This document shows, piece by piece, positions 1 through 9,908 of a DNA stretch of 64,000 nucleotides (position 1 is its first letter; each line of letters opens with the position of its first letter). The DNA lies in contig NZ_BJHU01000021.1 in NCBI RefSeq assembly GCF_005405905.1, positions 186,001 through 250,000 on the forward strand. Direction: 5' to 3'. A program made the translations under genes and the position numbers. The notes under the pieces were generated by a model. The model worked only from the letters and a program-made list of their open reading frames with translations, ran no database searches and was not told where the DNA came from. This stretch comes from Acidovorax sp. NB1 (GTDB lineage: Bacteria > Pseudomonadota > Gammaproteobacteria > Burkholderiales > Burkholderiaceae_C).

Positions 1-1
1 C

Positions 2-403
2 GAATACAGCCTGGTGGTCGGCGTGGTCACCCTGAACGACGTGATGAGCACCGTGATGGGCGACCTGGTGGGCCCGGCGGACGAGGAGCAGATCGTGCGG
101 CGCGACGAGGATTCGTGGCTCATCGATGGCGTCACGCCCATTGAAGATGTGCTGCACGCGCTGTCGCTCGATGAACTGCCCCACACCGGCGAGTACGAGA
201 CCCTGGCGGGGTTCCTGATGGTGATGCTGCGCCGCGTGCCACGACGCACCGACAGCGTGAGCTGGGGCGGCTACAAATTCGAGGTGCTGGACGTGGACAG
301 CTACCGCATCGACCAGGTCATGGTCTCGCGCGTGAACTCTGCCAGTGGCAGTGGCAACCCGCCCACCCCACACGCGGAGCGTGCCTTGGGCGCTGGGGGC
401 TGA
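2..403 (+). CDS. CorC/HlyC family protein, C-terminal part (5' end outside window)
   Basis: The open frame is already running at the window edge, so only about 133 C-terminal residues are visible. It starts inside the last CBS-like segment (VVGVVTLNDV) and continues into a CorC_HlyC-type transporter-associated domain (WLIDGVTPIEDV, then TLAGFLMVMLRRVPRRTDSVSWGGY). Proteins of this family are usually membrane-anchored (UPF0053/CNNM type) or soluble CorC-like and are linked to divalent-metal homeostasis. With the N-terminus missing, the visible part cannot tell a membrane-anchored paralogue from soluble CorC. The stop is followed at once by the convergent lytic transglycosylase gene. Confidence 0.75.
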   Translation, partial: EYSLVVGVVTLNDVMSTVMGDLVGPADEEQIVRRDEDSWLIDGVTPIEDVLHALSLDELPHTGEYETLAGFLMVMLRRVPRRTDSVSWGGYKFEVLDVDSYRIDQVMVSRVNSASGSGNPPTPHAERALGAGG

Positions 404-462
404 TCCAGGGTGTCAGGTTGTGTGCGCGCCCGCTGGCTGCCATGCCAGCCAATGCCCACCCG

Positions 463-1173
463 TCATACGGCAGGCGCCCCCGCAGGCCTGTCGGCAAACG
501 CCCAACTGCGCTGGGCACCAAACACCGCATCCGGGTAGGGCGAGCGGCCACGGCTACCGTTGTAACGACCCAGGGCCATGAAGAGGTTGCCCTGCTCCCG
601 GTCAATGTAGTGGCGCAGGATCACGCAGCCAAAACGCAGGTTGGTCTGCATGTGGAACAGCTTGCCCGCATCGCCATCGCCGATCACCCGCGTCCAGAAC
701 GGCATGACCTGCATGTAGCCCCGGGCACCAACGCTGGACACGGCAAATTTGCGGAACCCACTCTCCACCTGGATGAGCCCCAGGACCAGCGACACATCCA
801 GGCCCGCACGCTTGGACTCGTACCAGACCGTCTGCAGAAAGTCGCGGCGTACCTCCCACTCGGGCTTGCGGCGGCGCAGCCGGTCGCTCTGGGTGCCCAG
901 CCAGCGCAGGTAGTGCAGGCGGGCTTCGGTGGTGAAAAACTCGGGCTCGGGCGGCGCCTGGTTGGCAATGGCCGAACTCAGCGCCGTGCGCACGGAATCC
1001 ATCAAGGGCTCTTCCTGCTGCCCTCCAGCGTGCGCCACCTGCGGTGCGGCCAGCCAGGCAACAGGCGCTGCGAGCGAAGCAGTGGCCAGCAGGCATGCGC
1101 GCCGCGAGAGTCCTGCCGCCGCGCCAGGTAGCACCACGGAGGATGCGTGGGCGTCCCGCTCGCTCATGCTCAT
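463..1173 (-). CDS. Lytic transglycosylase (SLT domain), exported
   Basis: A 236-residue protein with an SLT-type lytic transglycosylase domain, which cleaves the MurNAc-GlcNAc bond of peptidoglycan in the periplasm. The core VESGF (catalytic Glu137) is followed by [15 protein letters not shown] and later by ALGRYNGS, the usual family order. The N-terminus has a twin-arginine-like motif SRRACLL before a hydrophobic stretch and an AHA-type cleavage site near residue 49, so Tat export is plausible. The start codon overlaps the proS stop by 4 nt (ATGA), which implies co-transcription and translational coupling with proS. The exact SLT subfamily is not assigned. Confidence 0.85.
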   Translation of the reverse strand: MSMSERDAHASSVVLPGAAAGLSRRACLLATASLAAPVAWLAAPQVAHAGGQQEEPLMDSVRTALSSAIANQAPPEPEFFTTEARLHYLRWLGTQSDRLRRRKPEWEVRRDFLQTVWYESKRAGLDVSLVLGLIQVESGFRKFAVSSVGARGYMQVMPFWTRVIGDGDAGKLFHMQTNLRFGCVILRHYIDREQGNLFMALGRYNGSRGRSPYPDAVFGAQRSWAFADRPAGAPAV

Positions 1174-2912
1174 ACCACCATGCGGCCCTTCACATGGGCC
1201 AGGATGTCTGCCACCGCCACCTTGGTGGCGGCCGTGTCACGGCGGTTCTGGTACTCGACCATACCCTCCTTGAGGCTCTTGTCGCCAATGGTCACGCGGT
1301 GGGGCACGCCGATCAGCTCCCAGTCGGCAAACATGGCGCCGGGGCGTTCACCACGGTCGTCCAGGATCACATCCACACCGGCTGCCAGCAGGTCGGCATA
1401 GAGCTGCTCGGCTGCAGCCTTGACGGCCTCGCTGCGGTCCATGCCCACGGGGCAGATCACCACGGTGAAAGGCGCAATCGCGTCGGGCCAGATGATGCCG
1501 CGCTCGTCGTGGTTCTGTTCGATGGCCGCCGCAGGCAGGCGCGTCACGCCAATGCCGTAGCAGCCCATCTCGAAGAACGCGGGCTTGCCGTCGTCACCCA
1601 GGAAGGTGGCGTTCATGCCCTTGCTGTACTTGGTACCGAGGTAAAACACATGGCCCACTTCGATGCCGCGCTCGATGGCCAGCTCACCCTTGCCATCGGG
1701 GGAGCGGTCACCCGCCACCACGTTGCGCAGGTCGGCCACCGCATCGGGTTCGGGCAGGTCGCGCCCCCAATTCACGCCGGTGATGTGGAAGTCCACCTCG
1801 TTGGCGCCGCAGATCCAGTCGGCCATCTGTGCCACTTCGCGGTCCACCACAATCTTGAGGGGCTTCTTCAGGCCGATGGGGCCCAGATAGCCGGGCTTGC
1901 AACCAAAGTGGTCCTCGATCTCGGAGAGCGTGGCAAAACGGAAGCCTGCCAGGCCAGGCACCTTACCCACCTTGATCTCATTCATATCGTGGTCGCCACG
2001 CAGCAGCAGCAGCCAGACCTGGCTCTTGACAATCTCGCCTGCCTCGTTGGTTTCATCCGTGGCCAGGACCAGCGACTTCACGGTGGTGCTCAAAGGCACA
2101 CCCAGCAGCTCTGCCACGTCGGCGCAGGTGCTCTTGCCGGGCGTCGCCGTCTTTTCCATGGCCTTGGCGGGTGCAGGGCGTGGACCGGCAGGCGCCAGGG
2201 CCTCTGCCTTTTCCATATTGGCGGCGTAGTCGCTCTGTGGGCAGTAGACGATGGCGTCTTCGCCCGTAGCGGCGATCACCTGGAACTCCTCGGACAGGTC
2301 ACCACCGATGGCGCCGCTATCCGCCGCCACGGCACGGTAAGTCAGGCCGAAGCGATCAAAAATGCGGCGATACGCCTGGGCCATCACCTGGTAGCTGGCC
2401 TTGGCGGCCACCTGGTCGCGGTCGAAGCTGTAGGCATCCTTCATGATGAACTCACGGCCGCGCATGAGGCCGAAGCGAGGACGGCGCTCGTCGCGGAACT
2501 TCGTCTGAATCTGGTAAAGGTTCTTCGGCAGCTGCTTGTAGCTCTTGAGTTCCTGGCGAGCGATGTCAGTGATCACTTCTTCGCTGGTCGGCTGTACCAC
2601 AAAGTCACGGCCATGACGATCCTGGATGCGCAGCAACTCAGGGCCCATCTTGTCGAAGCGGCCCGTCTCTTGCCACAGCTCTGCGGGCTGCACCACGGGC
2701 ATGGTCAGTTCCACGGCACCTGCGCGGTTCATTTCCTCCCGCACGATGGCCTCCACCTTGCGGATGACCCGCAGGCCCATGGGCATGTAGTTATAGATAC
2801 CCGCGCCCAGTTTCTTGATCAGCCCTGCCCGCGTCATGAGTTTGTGGCTGACCACTTCTGCGTCGGCCGGGGCTTCCTTGAGGGTGGAGATAAAGAATTG
2901 GGAGGCTTTCAT
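1170..2912 (-). CDS. proS: Prolyl-tRNA synthetase
   Basis: A 580-residue class II aminoacyl-tRNA synthetase that charges tRNA-Pro in the cytoplasm. The start [20 protein letters not shown] is typical of bacterial ProS. Motif 2 ([23 protein letters not shown]) is present, and the length of about 580 residues fits the bacterial form with an inserted editing domain between motifs 2 and 3 (about residues 230-390). The C-terminal anticodon-binding region contains [27 protein letters not shown]. It is divergent from rppH with a 92-bp gap and is coupled to the downstream lytic transglycosylase. A tRNA-Pro gene lies 5 kb away, probably by coincidence. Confidence 0.97.
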   Translation of the reverse strand: MKASQFFISTLKEAPADAEVVSHKLMTRAGLIKKLGAGIYNYMPMGLRVIRKVEAIVREEMNRAGAVELTMPVVQPAELWQETGRFDKMGPELLRIQDRHGRDFVVQPTSEEVITDIARQELKSYKQLPKNLYQIQTKFRDERRPRFGLMRGREFIMKDAYSFDRDQVAAKASYQVMAQAYRRIFDRFGLTYRAVAADSGAIGGDLSEEFQVIAATGEDAIVYCPQSDYAANMEKAEALAPAGPRPAPAKAMEKTATPGKSTCADVAELLGVPLSTTVKSLVLATDETNEAGEIVKSQVWLLLLRGDHDMNEIKVGKVPGLAGFRFATLSEIEDHFGCKPGYLGPIGLKKPLKIVVDREVAQMADWICGANEVDFHITGVNWGRDLPEPDAVADLRNVVAGDRSPDGKGELAIERGIEVGHVFYLGTKYSKGMNATFLGDDGKPAFFEMGCYGIGVTRLPAAAIEQNHDERGIIWPDAIAPFTVVICPVGMDRSEAVKAAAEQLYADLLAAGVDVILDDRGERPGAMFADWELIGVPHRVTIGDKSLKEGMVEYQNRRDTAATKVAVADILAHVKGRMVV

Positions 2913-2946
2913 CGGAATCGATTTCAGGCGGAACGGGGCCGTCCAC

Positions 2947-2974
2947 TTGCTGCGCGCTAGGCGCCGTGCATAAT
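2947..2974 (+). promoter_or_regulatory. Probable sigma70 promoter of rppH
   Basis: TTGCTG at 2947-2952 and CATAAT at 2969-2974 are separated by 16 bp and sit about 30 bp before the rppH ATG at 3005. Both boxes are close to the sigma70 consensus. Assignment is by sequence match only. Confidence 0.5.
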
Positions 2975-3004
2975 GGACACAGTTTAAAAATTTGGGGTTT
3001 GATT

Positions 3005-3679
3005 ATGCTTGACCGGGACGGCTTTCGGCCGAACGTCGGCATCATCCTGCTCAACCAGAAAAACCAGGTGTTCTGGGGCAAGCGCATACGCACCCACAGC
3101 TGGCAGTTTCCGCAGGGTGGCATTGACCGGGGCGAAACCCCTGAGCAGGCCATGTTCCGCGAGCTGCACGAGGAGGTGGGATTATTGCCTGACCACGTGC
3201 GCGTGGTGGCCCGCACCCGGGACTGGTTGCGCTATGAGGTGCCTGACCGGTACATCCGCCGCGATGCGCGCGGACATTACAAGGGCCAGAAGCAAATCTG
3301 GTATCTGCTCCAACTGGTGGGCCACGACTGGGACTTGAATCTCCGCGCGACCAACCACCCCGAGTTTGATGCCTGGCGCTGGAACGATTACTGGGTGCCT
3401 CTGGATGTGGTGGTGGAGTTCAAGCGCGGGGTCTACGAAATGGCCTTGACCGAACTGTCGCGCTATCTGCCGCGGCACGAACAACGCAACCGCTATCTCC
3501 GCAGTGGCATGCGGACACGGGAAGGCGAACACACAGGGACCAGCATGTACCGCACAGGGTCCATGCTGATCAATCCGGGCATGGAGCTGCCACCCGGCGC
3601 CAGTTTTGACCCCGACCCACAGAACAGCATGCCCGGGGAGCTTGATGGGATTCCACCCCTGACCACCACACCCCGTTGA
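3005..3679 (+). CDS. rppH: RNA pyrophosphohydrolase (Nudix)
   Basis: A Nudix hydrolase of the RppH/NudH type that removes pyrophosphate from mRNA 5' ends and so triggers decay. The start [17 protein letters not shown] is the conserved RppH N-terminus; an ATG 39 nt upstream is in frame but lies within the promoter region and is not used here. The Nudix box runs from [17 protein letters not shown] into HEEVGL. The 224-residue length exceeds the roughly 160 residues of enterobacterial RppH. The extra C-terminal tail (about residues 160-224, rich in Pro, Gly and Met) is low in complexity and of unknown role. A strong palindromic terminator follows the stop. Confidence 0.93.
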   Translation: MLDRDGFRPNVGIILLNQKNQVFWGKRIRTHSWQFPQGGIDRGETPEQAMFRELHEEVGLLPDHVRVVARTRDWLRYEVPDRYIRRDARGHYKGQKQIWYLLQLVGHDWDLNLRATNHPEFDAWRWNDYWVPLDVVVEFKRGVYEMALTELSRYLPRHEQRNRYLRSGMRTREGEHTGTSMYRTGSMLINPGMELPPGASFDPDPQNSMPGELDGIPPLTTTPR

Positions 3680-3691
3680 GCTCCTCGGCCA

Positions 3692-3729
3692 CCAATAAAA
3701 AAGCCTGCAATTGCAGGCTTTTTTATTGG
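3692..3729. terminator. Perfect 38-bp palindrome, bidirectional terminator
   Basis: Nineteen bases are followed at once by their exact reverse complement, centred at 3710/3711. The core is AAAAAAGCCTGCAA/TTGCAGGCTTTTTT, so each strand has a GC stem followed by a run of six T. It lies between the convergent ends of rppH and proB and should terminate both. Confidence 0.9.
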
Positions 3730-3790
3730 CTGGACCGCAATGCGCCGGAGCACACAAGCATTCAAGTGGGAGGTTCTGGCGCTCAGGCGA

Positions 3791-4933
3791 TCAAGCCCCC
3801 GCAGCCAAAACCAGGTTGTCGCGGTGGACCATTTCTGGCTCGGCCGTATAACCAAGCAGCTTTTCAAACTCGGCCGAAGGCTTTCGGCACAGCAAGCGCG
3901 CCTCAGCAGCCGCATAGTTGGCCAGGCCACGTGCAATTTCAGCCCCGGAGGCATCCCGCACGGCAATCACGTCACCCCGCGAAAAGTCGCCCTCCACCGC
4001 CGTCATACCAATCGGCAACAGGCTCTTGCCTTCGTCGCGCACCTTGGCGGCGGCCCCGGCATCCACCACCACCGAGCCCCGCAGTTGCAGGTGGTCGGCC
4101 ATCCATTGCTTGCGGGCCTGTTTCTTCTGGGTTTGTGCGACAAGCAGCGTCCCCAAGGGCTCGCCCCCAACCAAGCGCAGCAGCACATCCGGCTCTCGCC
4201 CCCAAGCGATCACAGTAGACGCGCCCGAACCTGCAGCCCGCTTGGCCGCCAGGATCTTGGTGATCATCCCGCCCCTGCCAATGCTGGAGCCTGCGCCCCC
4301 GGCCATGGCCTCCAGGGCCAGATCCCCCGCCTTGGCTTCGTGCACAAATTGCGCGGAGGGATCGCGGCGCGGATCGGCGGTGTACAAACCTTTCTGGTCC
4401 GTGAGGATGATCAGCGCATCGGCCTCGACCAGATTAGCCACCAGCGCCCCCAGGGTGTCGTTGTCGCCAAACTTGATCTCGTCGTTGACGACCGTGTCGT
4501 TCTCGTTGATCACCGGCACCACGCCCAAGCGTAGCAGCGTGAGCAAAGTAGAACGCGCATTCAGATAACGTTCGCGGTCGGCCAGGTCGGCGTGGGTGAG
4601 CAGCACCTGGGCACTGCCCATACCCTCCTCGCGCAGCTTGGTTTCGTACATTTGCGCCAGGCCCATCTGCCCTACGGCCGCTGCAGCCTGCAGCTCGTGG
4701 ATTTCCTGCGGGCGCGTGGTCCAGCCCAGGCGCTTCATGCCCTCGGCGATGGCACCACTGGACACCATCACCACCTCGCGCGCCGCCCCGCCTTCACCAC
4801 GCACCAAGGCGGCCAGCTGGCGGCTCCATTCACCAATGGCGGTTTCGTCCAGGCCACGGCCTTCGTTGGTCACAAGGCTGGAGCCCACCTTCACTACGAT
4901 GCGGCGGGCATCTCGCAATACGCTGGAAACCAT
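3791..4933 (-). CDS. proB: Glutamate 5-kinase
   Basis: ProB phosphorylates glutamate to gamma-glutamyl phosphate, the first step of proline synthesis. An amino-acid kinase domain ([59 protein letters not shown]-like segment [13 protein letters not shown]) is followed by a C-terminal PUA domain (about residues 285-360), as in full-length ProB. The ATG at 4933 ([11 protein letters not shown]) is preferred to an in-frame TTG 12 nt upstream because it fits the family N-terminus. Downstream of obgE on the same strand, with 96 bp between them; ProB and CgtA/Obg are often neighbours in betaproteobacteria. Confidence 0.95.
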   Translation of the reverse strand: MVSSVLRDARRIVVKVGSSLVTNEGRGLDETAIGEWSRQLAALVRGEGGAAREVVMVSSGAIAEGMKRLGWTTRPQEIHELQAAAAVGQMGLAQMYETKLREEGMGSAQVLLTHADLADRERYLNARSTLLTLLRLGVVPVINENDTVVNDEIKFGDNDTLGALVANLVEADALIILTDQKGLYTADPRRDPSAQFVHEAKAGDLALEAMAGGAGSSIGRGGMITKILAAKRAAGSGASTVIAWGREPDVLLRLVGGEPLGTLLVAQTQKKQARKQWMADHLQLRGSVVVDAGAAAKVRDEGKSLLPIGMTAVEGDFSRGDVIAVRDASGAEIARGLANYAAAEARLLCRKPSAEFEKLLGYTAEPEMVHRDNLVLAAGA

Positions 4934-4981
4934 TGTTTCAATCAATTTGGGCCACTACCGCGCGCTCATCAAGCGTTAGCA

Positions 4982-4998
4982 GCTATTAAAAATATAGC
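4982..4998. repeat. Dispersed intergenic palindrome GCTATTAAAAATATAGC
   Basis: A 17-bp inverted repeat (GCTAT...ATAGC) in the obgE-proB gap. The same sequence recurs at 56632-56648, with one base changed at 41119-41135, and related forms occur at other intergenic places in the window. All copies lie in the chromosomal part and none was found in the integrated element. Confidence 0.75.
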
Positions 4999-5029
4999 AA
5001 TCCCACGACGGAACCCGCAGCACCCGGCA

Positions 5030-6112
<1,083 letters not shown>

Positions 6113-6231
6113 TTACAAAAAGGCGCCGGACCGACCGACAGCCAACGGCCGATTGTGGCGGAACAACGGAGCGCCTTCCAGGCGCCTCAGGCGGACGGCA
6201 TGCAACAGCCACCCGTACAGACCAAACAACA

Positions 6232-6253
6232 AAGCCCCGGCAAAGCGGGGCTT
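6232..6253 (-). terminator. Hairpin between rpmA and obgE
   Basis: AAGCCCCG (6232-6239) pairs with CGGGGCTT (6246-6253) across a 6-nt loop. Read on the minus strand, the stem is followed by TTTGTTGTTT. It probably acts as a partial terminator that lowers obgE expression relative to the ribosomal protein genes. Confidence 0.6.
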
Positions 6254-6277
6254 CGTTGCTTGCCGGAGGAAAATTCC

Positions 6278-6535
6278 TCAGGCGGGAGTCACATTGACCG
6301 TGGACTTGGACAATGCACCCTTGGTGCCGAACGACACGTGGCCGTCCACCAGGGCGAACAAGGTGTGATCCTTGCCGACACCGACGTTGTTACCGGGGTG
6401 GAAACGCGTGCCACGTTGACGCACGATGATCGAGCCTGCGCTGATCAGTTCACCACCGAACGCCTTGACACCCAGCATCTTTGGCTTGGAGTCGCGCCCA
6501 TTTCGCGTAGAGCCGCCGCCTTTTTTCTGTGCCAT
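6278..6535 (-). CDS. rpmA: 50S ribosomal protein L27
   Basis: An 85-residue ribosomal protein starting [24 protein letters not shown], the canonical L27 N-terminus whose tail reaches the peptidyl-transferase centre. No extra N-terminal cleavage segment of the Firmicutes type is present. It lies 16 bp downstream of rplU, in one operon. Confidence 0.98.
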   Translation of the reverse strand: MAQKKGGGSTRNGRDSKPKMLGVKAFGGELISAGSIIVRQRGTRFHPGNNVGVGKDHTLFALVDGHVSFGTKGALSKSTVNVTPA

Positions 6536-6551
6536 GACTCAGCTCCTTCGC

Positions 6552-6863
6552 TTAAGCAGCAATCGCACCGATTTGCAGTTCGGTGAACTGCTGGCGATGG
6601 CCTTGGCGTTTTTGATAGTGCTTGCGACGGCGCATCTTGAAGATGTGCACCTTGTCGTGCTTGCCGTGGGCCACAACAGTGGCTTTCACGGTTGCGCCGG
6701 ACACCAGGGGCGTACCAACCTTCAGTTCAGCGCCGTTGCCGACAGCCAGAACCTGGTCGATCACGATCTCCTGGCCTACGTCCGCAGCAATCTGTTCTAC
6801 TTTAATTTTTTCGCCGGAAGCAACGCGATACTGCTTGCCGCCGGTTTTTATGACCGCGTACAT
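6552..6863 (-). CDS. rplU: 50S ribosomal protein L21
   Basis: A 103-residue protein starting [25 protein letters not shown] and containing [23 protein letters not shown], the signature of L21, which binds 23S rRNA. First gene of the rplU-rpmA-obgE operon; a good sigma70 promoter lies about 50 bp upstream. Confidence 0.98.
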   Translation of the reverse strand: MYAVIKTGGKQYRVASGEKIKVEQIAADVGQEIVIDQVLAVGNGAELKVGTPLVSGATVKATVVAHGKHDKVHIFKMRRRKHYQKRQGHRQQFTELQIGAIAA

Positions 6864-6912
6864 GTTGACCTCTTAATATGAGTTCCGCAGACGGATTTCT
6901 GCAGAGCCAATG

Positions 6913-6941
6913 AGTATAGCGCATCGCCAGAAAAGCGTCCA
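6913..6941 (-). promoter_or_regulatory. Probable sigma70 promoter of rplU-rpmA-obgE
   Basis: On the minus strand TGGACG (6936-6941) and TATACT (6913-6918) are separated by exactly 17 bp, 50 bp before the rplU start. It is divergent from the ispB promoter. Confidence 0.6.
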
Positions 6942-7004
6942 GCCCCTGCACAGACCAGCACAACAAGCAACGCCTGCGCTGCAATGACCCCGCTCAGGCC
7001 TTCC

Positions 7005-7010
7005 TATAAT
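7005..7010 (+). promoter_or_regulatory. TATAAT box upstream of ispB
   Basis: A consensus -10 hexamer lies 13 bp before the ispB GTG start, so the mRNA leader would be only a few bases long. No clear -35 hexamer is visible 16-18 bp upstream. If real, the transcript is close to leaderless. Confidence 0.45.
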
Positions 7011-7023
7011 CCGGGCACTTCCT

Positions 7024-8019
7024 GTGACCGCCATCTTGACTGACCATACCGCCCCCACAGCCTCCCCCCTCACGCTCGTTGCCGATGACATGCACGAGGT
7101 CGATCAGGTCATTGGGCGGCGCCTGACGTCCAGCGTACCGCTGGTCGCCCAGATATCGCAGTACATCATTGCCGCCGGAGGCAAACGCCTGCGCCCTGCG
7201 CTGCTCCTCATGGTGTGTGGCGCACTGGGCTATCGCGGCGCCCATCGATTCAGCCTCGCAGCGGTGGTCGAGTTGATTCACACCGCTACATTGCTGCATG
7301 ACGATGTGGTGGACGCATCCACACTGCGCAGGGGCCGCCCCACGGCCAACGAGACATTCGGCAATCCAGCCAGCGTGCTGGTGGGCGACTTCCTGCACAC
7401 CCGCTCCTTCCAGATGATGGTGGAAGCAGGAAGCATGCGGATCATGGAAATCCTCTCGGAAGCCACGAACGTGATCGCCGAGGGCGAGGTACTGCAGCTC
7501 ATGAATATGCATGATGCCTCGCTGGACGAAGCGGGCTATTTGCGTGTGATCCGCTCCAAAACAGCCAAGCTGTTCGAAGCCAGCGCCAGACTCGGCGCCG
7601 TACTCGCCGACAGCACACCCGAAATCGAAGAAGCATGCGCCACCTACGGGCAAGCGCTGGGTACCGCCTTCCAGATCATTGACGACGTCCTGGATTACGA
7701 CGGCGATGCCTCGGAAATGGGAAAAAACCTGGGCGACGACTTGCGCGAAGGCAAGTCCACGCTGCCATTGATTGCCGCCATGGAGCGAGGAACCCCCAGC
7801 CAGGCCCTCATTGTTCGCCAGGCCATCGAACAAGGTTCAACAGAACAATTGAGCGAGATCATCCTCATTGTTCGAGCCACCGGAGCCTTGGATGTAACTC
7901 GCGCAGCCGCATTCGCAGAAGCACACCGAGCCATGGCTGCCGCAGAGCGACTTCCAGCCAATGCGCATTCAAAGGCCTTGCTAGAATTAGCCGCACAATT
8001 GTTAGCTCGGCGCAACTAA
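7024..8019 (+). CDS. ispB: Polyprenyl (octaprenyl) diphosphate synthase
   Basis: A 331-residue trans-prenyltransferase making the ubiquinone side chain. The first aspartate-rich motif is LLHDDVVDAS and the second is IIDDVLDYDG, with GGKRLRP near residue 58 and KTAKLFEASARLGA between them, all characteristic of IspB/IspA-type enzymes. Initiation is probably at GTG (7024). The product chain length (octaprenyl) is inferred from the ubiquinone-8 of this bacterial group. The following tRNA-Pro gene is 39 bp downstream. Confidence 0.92.
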   Translation: MTAILTDHTAPTASPLTLVADDMHEVDQVIGRRLTSSVPLVAQISQYIIAAGGKRLRPALLLMVCGALGYRGAHRFSLAAVVELIHTATLLHDDVVDASTLRRGRPTANETFGNPASVLVGDFLHTRSFQMMVEAGSMRIMEILSEATNVIAEGEVLQLMNMHDASLDEAGYLRVIRSKTAKLFEASARLGAVLADSTPEIEEACATYGQALGTAFQIIDDVLDYDGDASEMGKNLGDDLREGKSTLPLIAAMERGTPSQALIVRQAIEQGSTEQLSEIILIVRATGALDVTRAAAFAEAHRAMAAAERLPANAHSKALLELAAQLLARRN

Positions 8020-8058
8020 AACGCCCACTCCGCTCACAAACGGATGTATTGCAATTCA

Positions 8059-8135
8059 CGGGGTGTAGCTTAGCCTGGTAGAGCGCTACGTTCGGGACGT
8101 AGAGGCCGGAGGTTCGAATCCTCTCACCCCGACCA
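8059..8135 (+). tRNA. tRNA-Pro (anticodon CGG)
   Basis: A 77-nt cloverleaf with CCA encoded. The acceptor stem CGGGGTG pairs with CACCCCG, the anticodon arm CTACG-TTCGGGA-CGTAG gives anticodon CGG, and the T arm contains GGTTCGAATCC. The 3' 47 nt form the left attachment site of the integrated element; the tRNA is left intact. Confidence 0.97.
8089..8135 (+). repeat. attL: 47-bp direct repeat, 3' part of tRNA-Pro
   Basis: The bases from the anticodon arm to the CCA end are repeated without mismatch at 35313-35359. Flanking bases differ on both sides. This is the usual footprint of a tyrosine integrase that uses a tRNA 3' end as attB. Confidence 0.95.
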
Positions 8136-8147
8136 GGAATAAAACGG

Positions 8148-8182
8148 AAAAGCCCAAGTGAATCAAGCACTTGGGCTTTTTT
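8148..8182 (+). terminator. Rho-independent terminator after tRNA-Pro, supplied by the element
   Basis: AAAAGCCCAAGTG (8148-8160) pairs perfectly with CACTTGGGCTTTT (8168-8180), with a 7-nt loop and a T run. It lies inside the element, 12 bp past attL, so the inserted DNA provides the tRNA transcript end. No equally strong stem follows attR. Confidence 0.85.
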
Positions 8183-8612
8183 GCTTTTGGTCGTCATGAA
8201 TGACGATTCAGAGTAAATCTTGGTCCTCGATGGCCCAAGAATGGCCCACGTCGGCATGCAGGTTGCGCGCGGTAAAGTGCAGCTCTACACTGATCGCACT
8301 GACTGACCTGTGTGGCTGGTGCGGTGGATGTGGAGTAGTGCCCCTCCACCCGGTGTAATTTAAGGGAAGCGCCAGCACGTTCCTTGGGCGATTTAGCGAT
8401 AGCCCGACACGCCAAACACAGTGCCCGGAAATCCCCGAGGCCGCGACGCATGCGGACAGTCTTTTAGCGCCACGATGGCGAGTTGAGTCTGGGATGGGAT
8501 TGTGTGACTCCCCTTAGCCCATAGTTCCAGACTCAAAAGGGAACCTGCTCTCATCTGATTTGAATCGCTCAACGAACCGGCCACCGGTTCGCCGATGTCG
8601 ATTGGAAGAGTC
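8183..8612. other. Left-end non-coding region of the element
   Basis: About 430 bp without a convincing gene. It holds ATGGCCCAAGAATGGCCCA at 8230-8248, a 19-bp exact match to 35243-35261 at the other end and a candidate integrase or excisionase arm site. A perfect inverted repeat, CGAACCGG-CCA-CCGGTTCG at 8573-8591, lies 21 bp before the AlpA-like gene and is a candidate operator. Short open frames here look random, and one is the tRNA read in reverse. Confidence 0.6.
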
Positions 8613-8975
8613 ATGGAGATCCCTGTCCTGCCAGAAGCACACTCTGGCCATTACCTTGTCAGCGCCCTCCTCGCTGAGCCCCCTCCACCCGTTCGCATCC
8701 TCTTCATCGAGCAGCTCTCGCTGCTGATCGGCAAGAGCTGCACCACCATTCGGACCTTCGCGACCTGCGAAAAGTACAAGGACCGGAACTTGATCCCCCG
8801 GCCTTTCAAGATGCCGGGCTCAAGGCGCCTGTGCTGGTATGAACGCGATGTCCTCGCGTGGATCGAATCCACTCGCCCTGCGGAGCCACCCCCGCCACGC
8901 CGCCCTCGCGGCCGCCCGACCAAAGCCGAACAACTTGCTCGACAGCGCTGGGCCAACTCGGCGGGAGGGCGCTGA
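8613..8975 (+). CDS. AlpA-like helix-turn-helix protein
   Basis: A protein of about 120 residues with an AlpA/MerR-type winged helix (VRILFIEQLSLLIGKSCTTIRTFATC, then LIPRPFKMPGSRRLCWYERDVLAWIE). The C-terminal tail RRPRGRPTKAEQLARQR resembles an AT-hook. The ATG at 8613 follows GGAAG; another at 8595 has no ribosome site and abuts a palindrome. Small AlpA-type proteins often control integrase expression or act as excision factors, and its place just inside attL next to the initiator gene fits that. Its target is unknown. Confidence 0.7.
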   Translation: MEIPVLPEAHSGHYLVSALLAEPPPPVRILFIEQLSLLIGKSCTTIRTFATCEKYKDRNLIPRPFKMPGSRRLCWYERDVLAWIESTRPAEPPPPRRPRGRPTKAEQLARQRWANSAGGR

Positions 8976-8978
8976 ACC

Positions 8979-9908
8979 ATGGCAGCGCTTTCCTCCAACA
9001 CCCAATGCAGCCCGCAATCACAGCAACACCGTCTGGATCAGGCTCTCGGCCGGTTACGCCAGCGCGTCCTTGAGCGGTCTGCCGCGGCCTCGGCGACGCC
9101 GCGTGCGACCAAAGAAGCAGTCGTCCAGCTTCCGTGGTGGCATGACCTGGATCGCGCGATTCCAAACCACATTGCGCGGTCAAGCCTCTTTGCCCCAGTG
9201 GCCCGAGGCCGCAGAGCTACCCACGAGGGAAAGGTGCTCACCAGCCGATCAGATGTGCAACTGCGGTACTGGGGCGTTCAGCTCGATGAGCCCGACTCCG
9301 ATGTCTGGATGCAAGCCCTTCACGAGGCACGTCGTCATCCTGTTGGTGCGCCAGTGCCCGTCGTTCGCTCGCACTTTCTGAAGTCCTTGGGGCGACACAT
9401 CGGGAGCACGGATTACGGATGGCTGCATGAGTCGTTCTTGCGGCTCAGCCTCGGCATGTTGGAGATCAAAACGCGGAAGTACACCGTGGGCGAAGTTCCG
9501 GGCGACGCCGCGCCGAGCAAGGGCATTCACCGCGTCCTGCACCTGATCGACGGCTTCGATTTGGACGAGGAACTGGACACCTACGTTCTGCGCATCGACC
9601 GTCGCATGGTTCGCCTGTTCAGCAACCGTGAGTTCGCGCTGATCGATTGGGAGAAGCGATTGCAGATCAAGGTCCAGCGGGACATGGCAAAGGCGCTGCA
9701 ACGCCTGGTCGCCACCTCGTCAGACGCGACCCAGCGCCACAGTCTTGCCTGGCTGAAAGACAAGCTGCAATACAGCAGCCCGATTTCCAAGTTCCGTCAA
9801 CCAGTGCTGGCTGCTGCAGCTGAGTTGGAGCGACTGGGAATCATCGCTGGAGCGCGCCTGGAACAAAGCACCCACGGGAAGGAGCAGATCGTATGGACGA
9901 GGCTGTGA
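8979..9908 (+). CDS. TrfA-like plasmid replication initiator
   Basis: A 309-residue protein that I assign to the TrfA family of iteron-binding initiators. The segment VQLPWWHDLDRAIPNHIARSSLF matches the family N-terminal signature in form, and it is followed by VLTSRSDVQLRYWGVQLDEPDSDVWMQALHEAR and by a C-terminal winged-helix-like half (RLFSNREFALIDWEKRLQI). TrfA binds origin iterons and recruits the host DnaB helicase. The gene follows the AlpA-like gene by 3 bp and overlaps the next gene by 16 bp. On the excised circle it would lie about 2 kb from the iteron cluster at 34004-34086. Confidence 0.8.
   Translation: MAALSSNTQCSPQSQQHRLDQALGRLRQRVLERSAAASATPRATKEAVVQLPWWHDLDRAIPNHIARSSLFAPVARGRRATHEGKVLTSRSDVQLRYWGVQLDEPDSDVWMQALHEARRHPVGAPVPVVRSHFLKSLGRHIGSTDYGWLHESFLRLSLGMLEIKTRKYTVGEVPGDAAPSKGIHRVLHLIDGFDLDEELDTYVLRIDRRMVRLFSNREFALIDWEKRLQIKVQRDMAKALQRLVATSSDATQRHSLAWLKDKLQYSSPISKFRQPVLAAAAELERLGIIAGARLEQSTHGKEQIVWTRL

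Noticed and set aside
1044-2960. 638-codon open frame on the plus strand
   Set aside because: Antisense to proS; the His/Gly/Ala-rich translation is typical of GC shadow frames.
7865-8257. Short reading frame containing GERIRTSGLYVPN
   Set aside because: This is the tRNA-Pro gene translated in reverse, a well-known false protein. A similar frame arises from the attR copy near 35040-35466.
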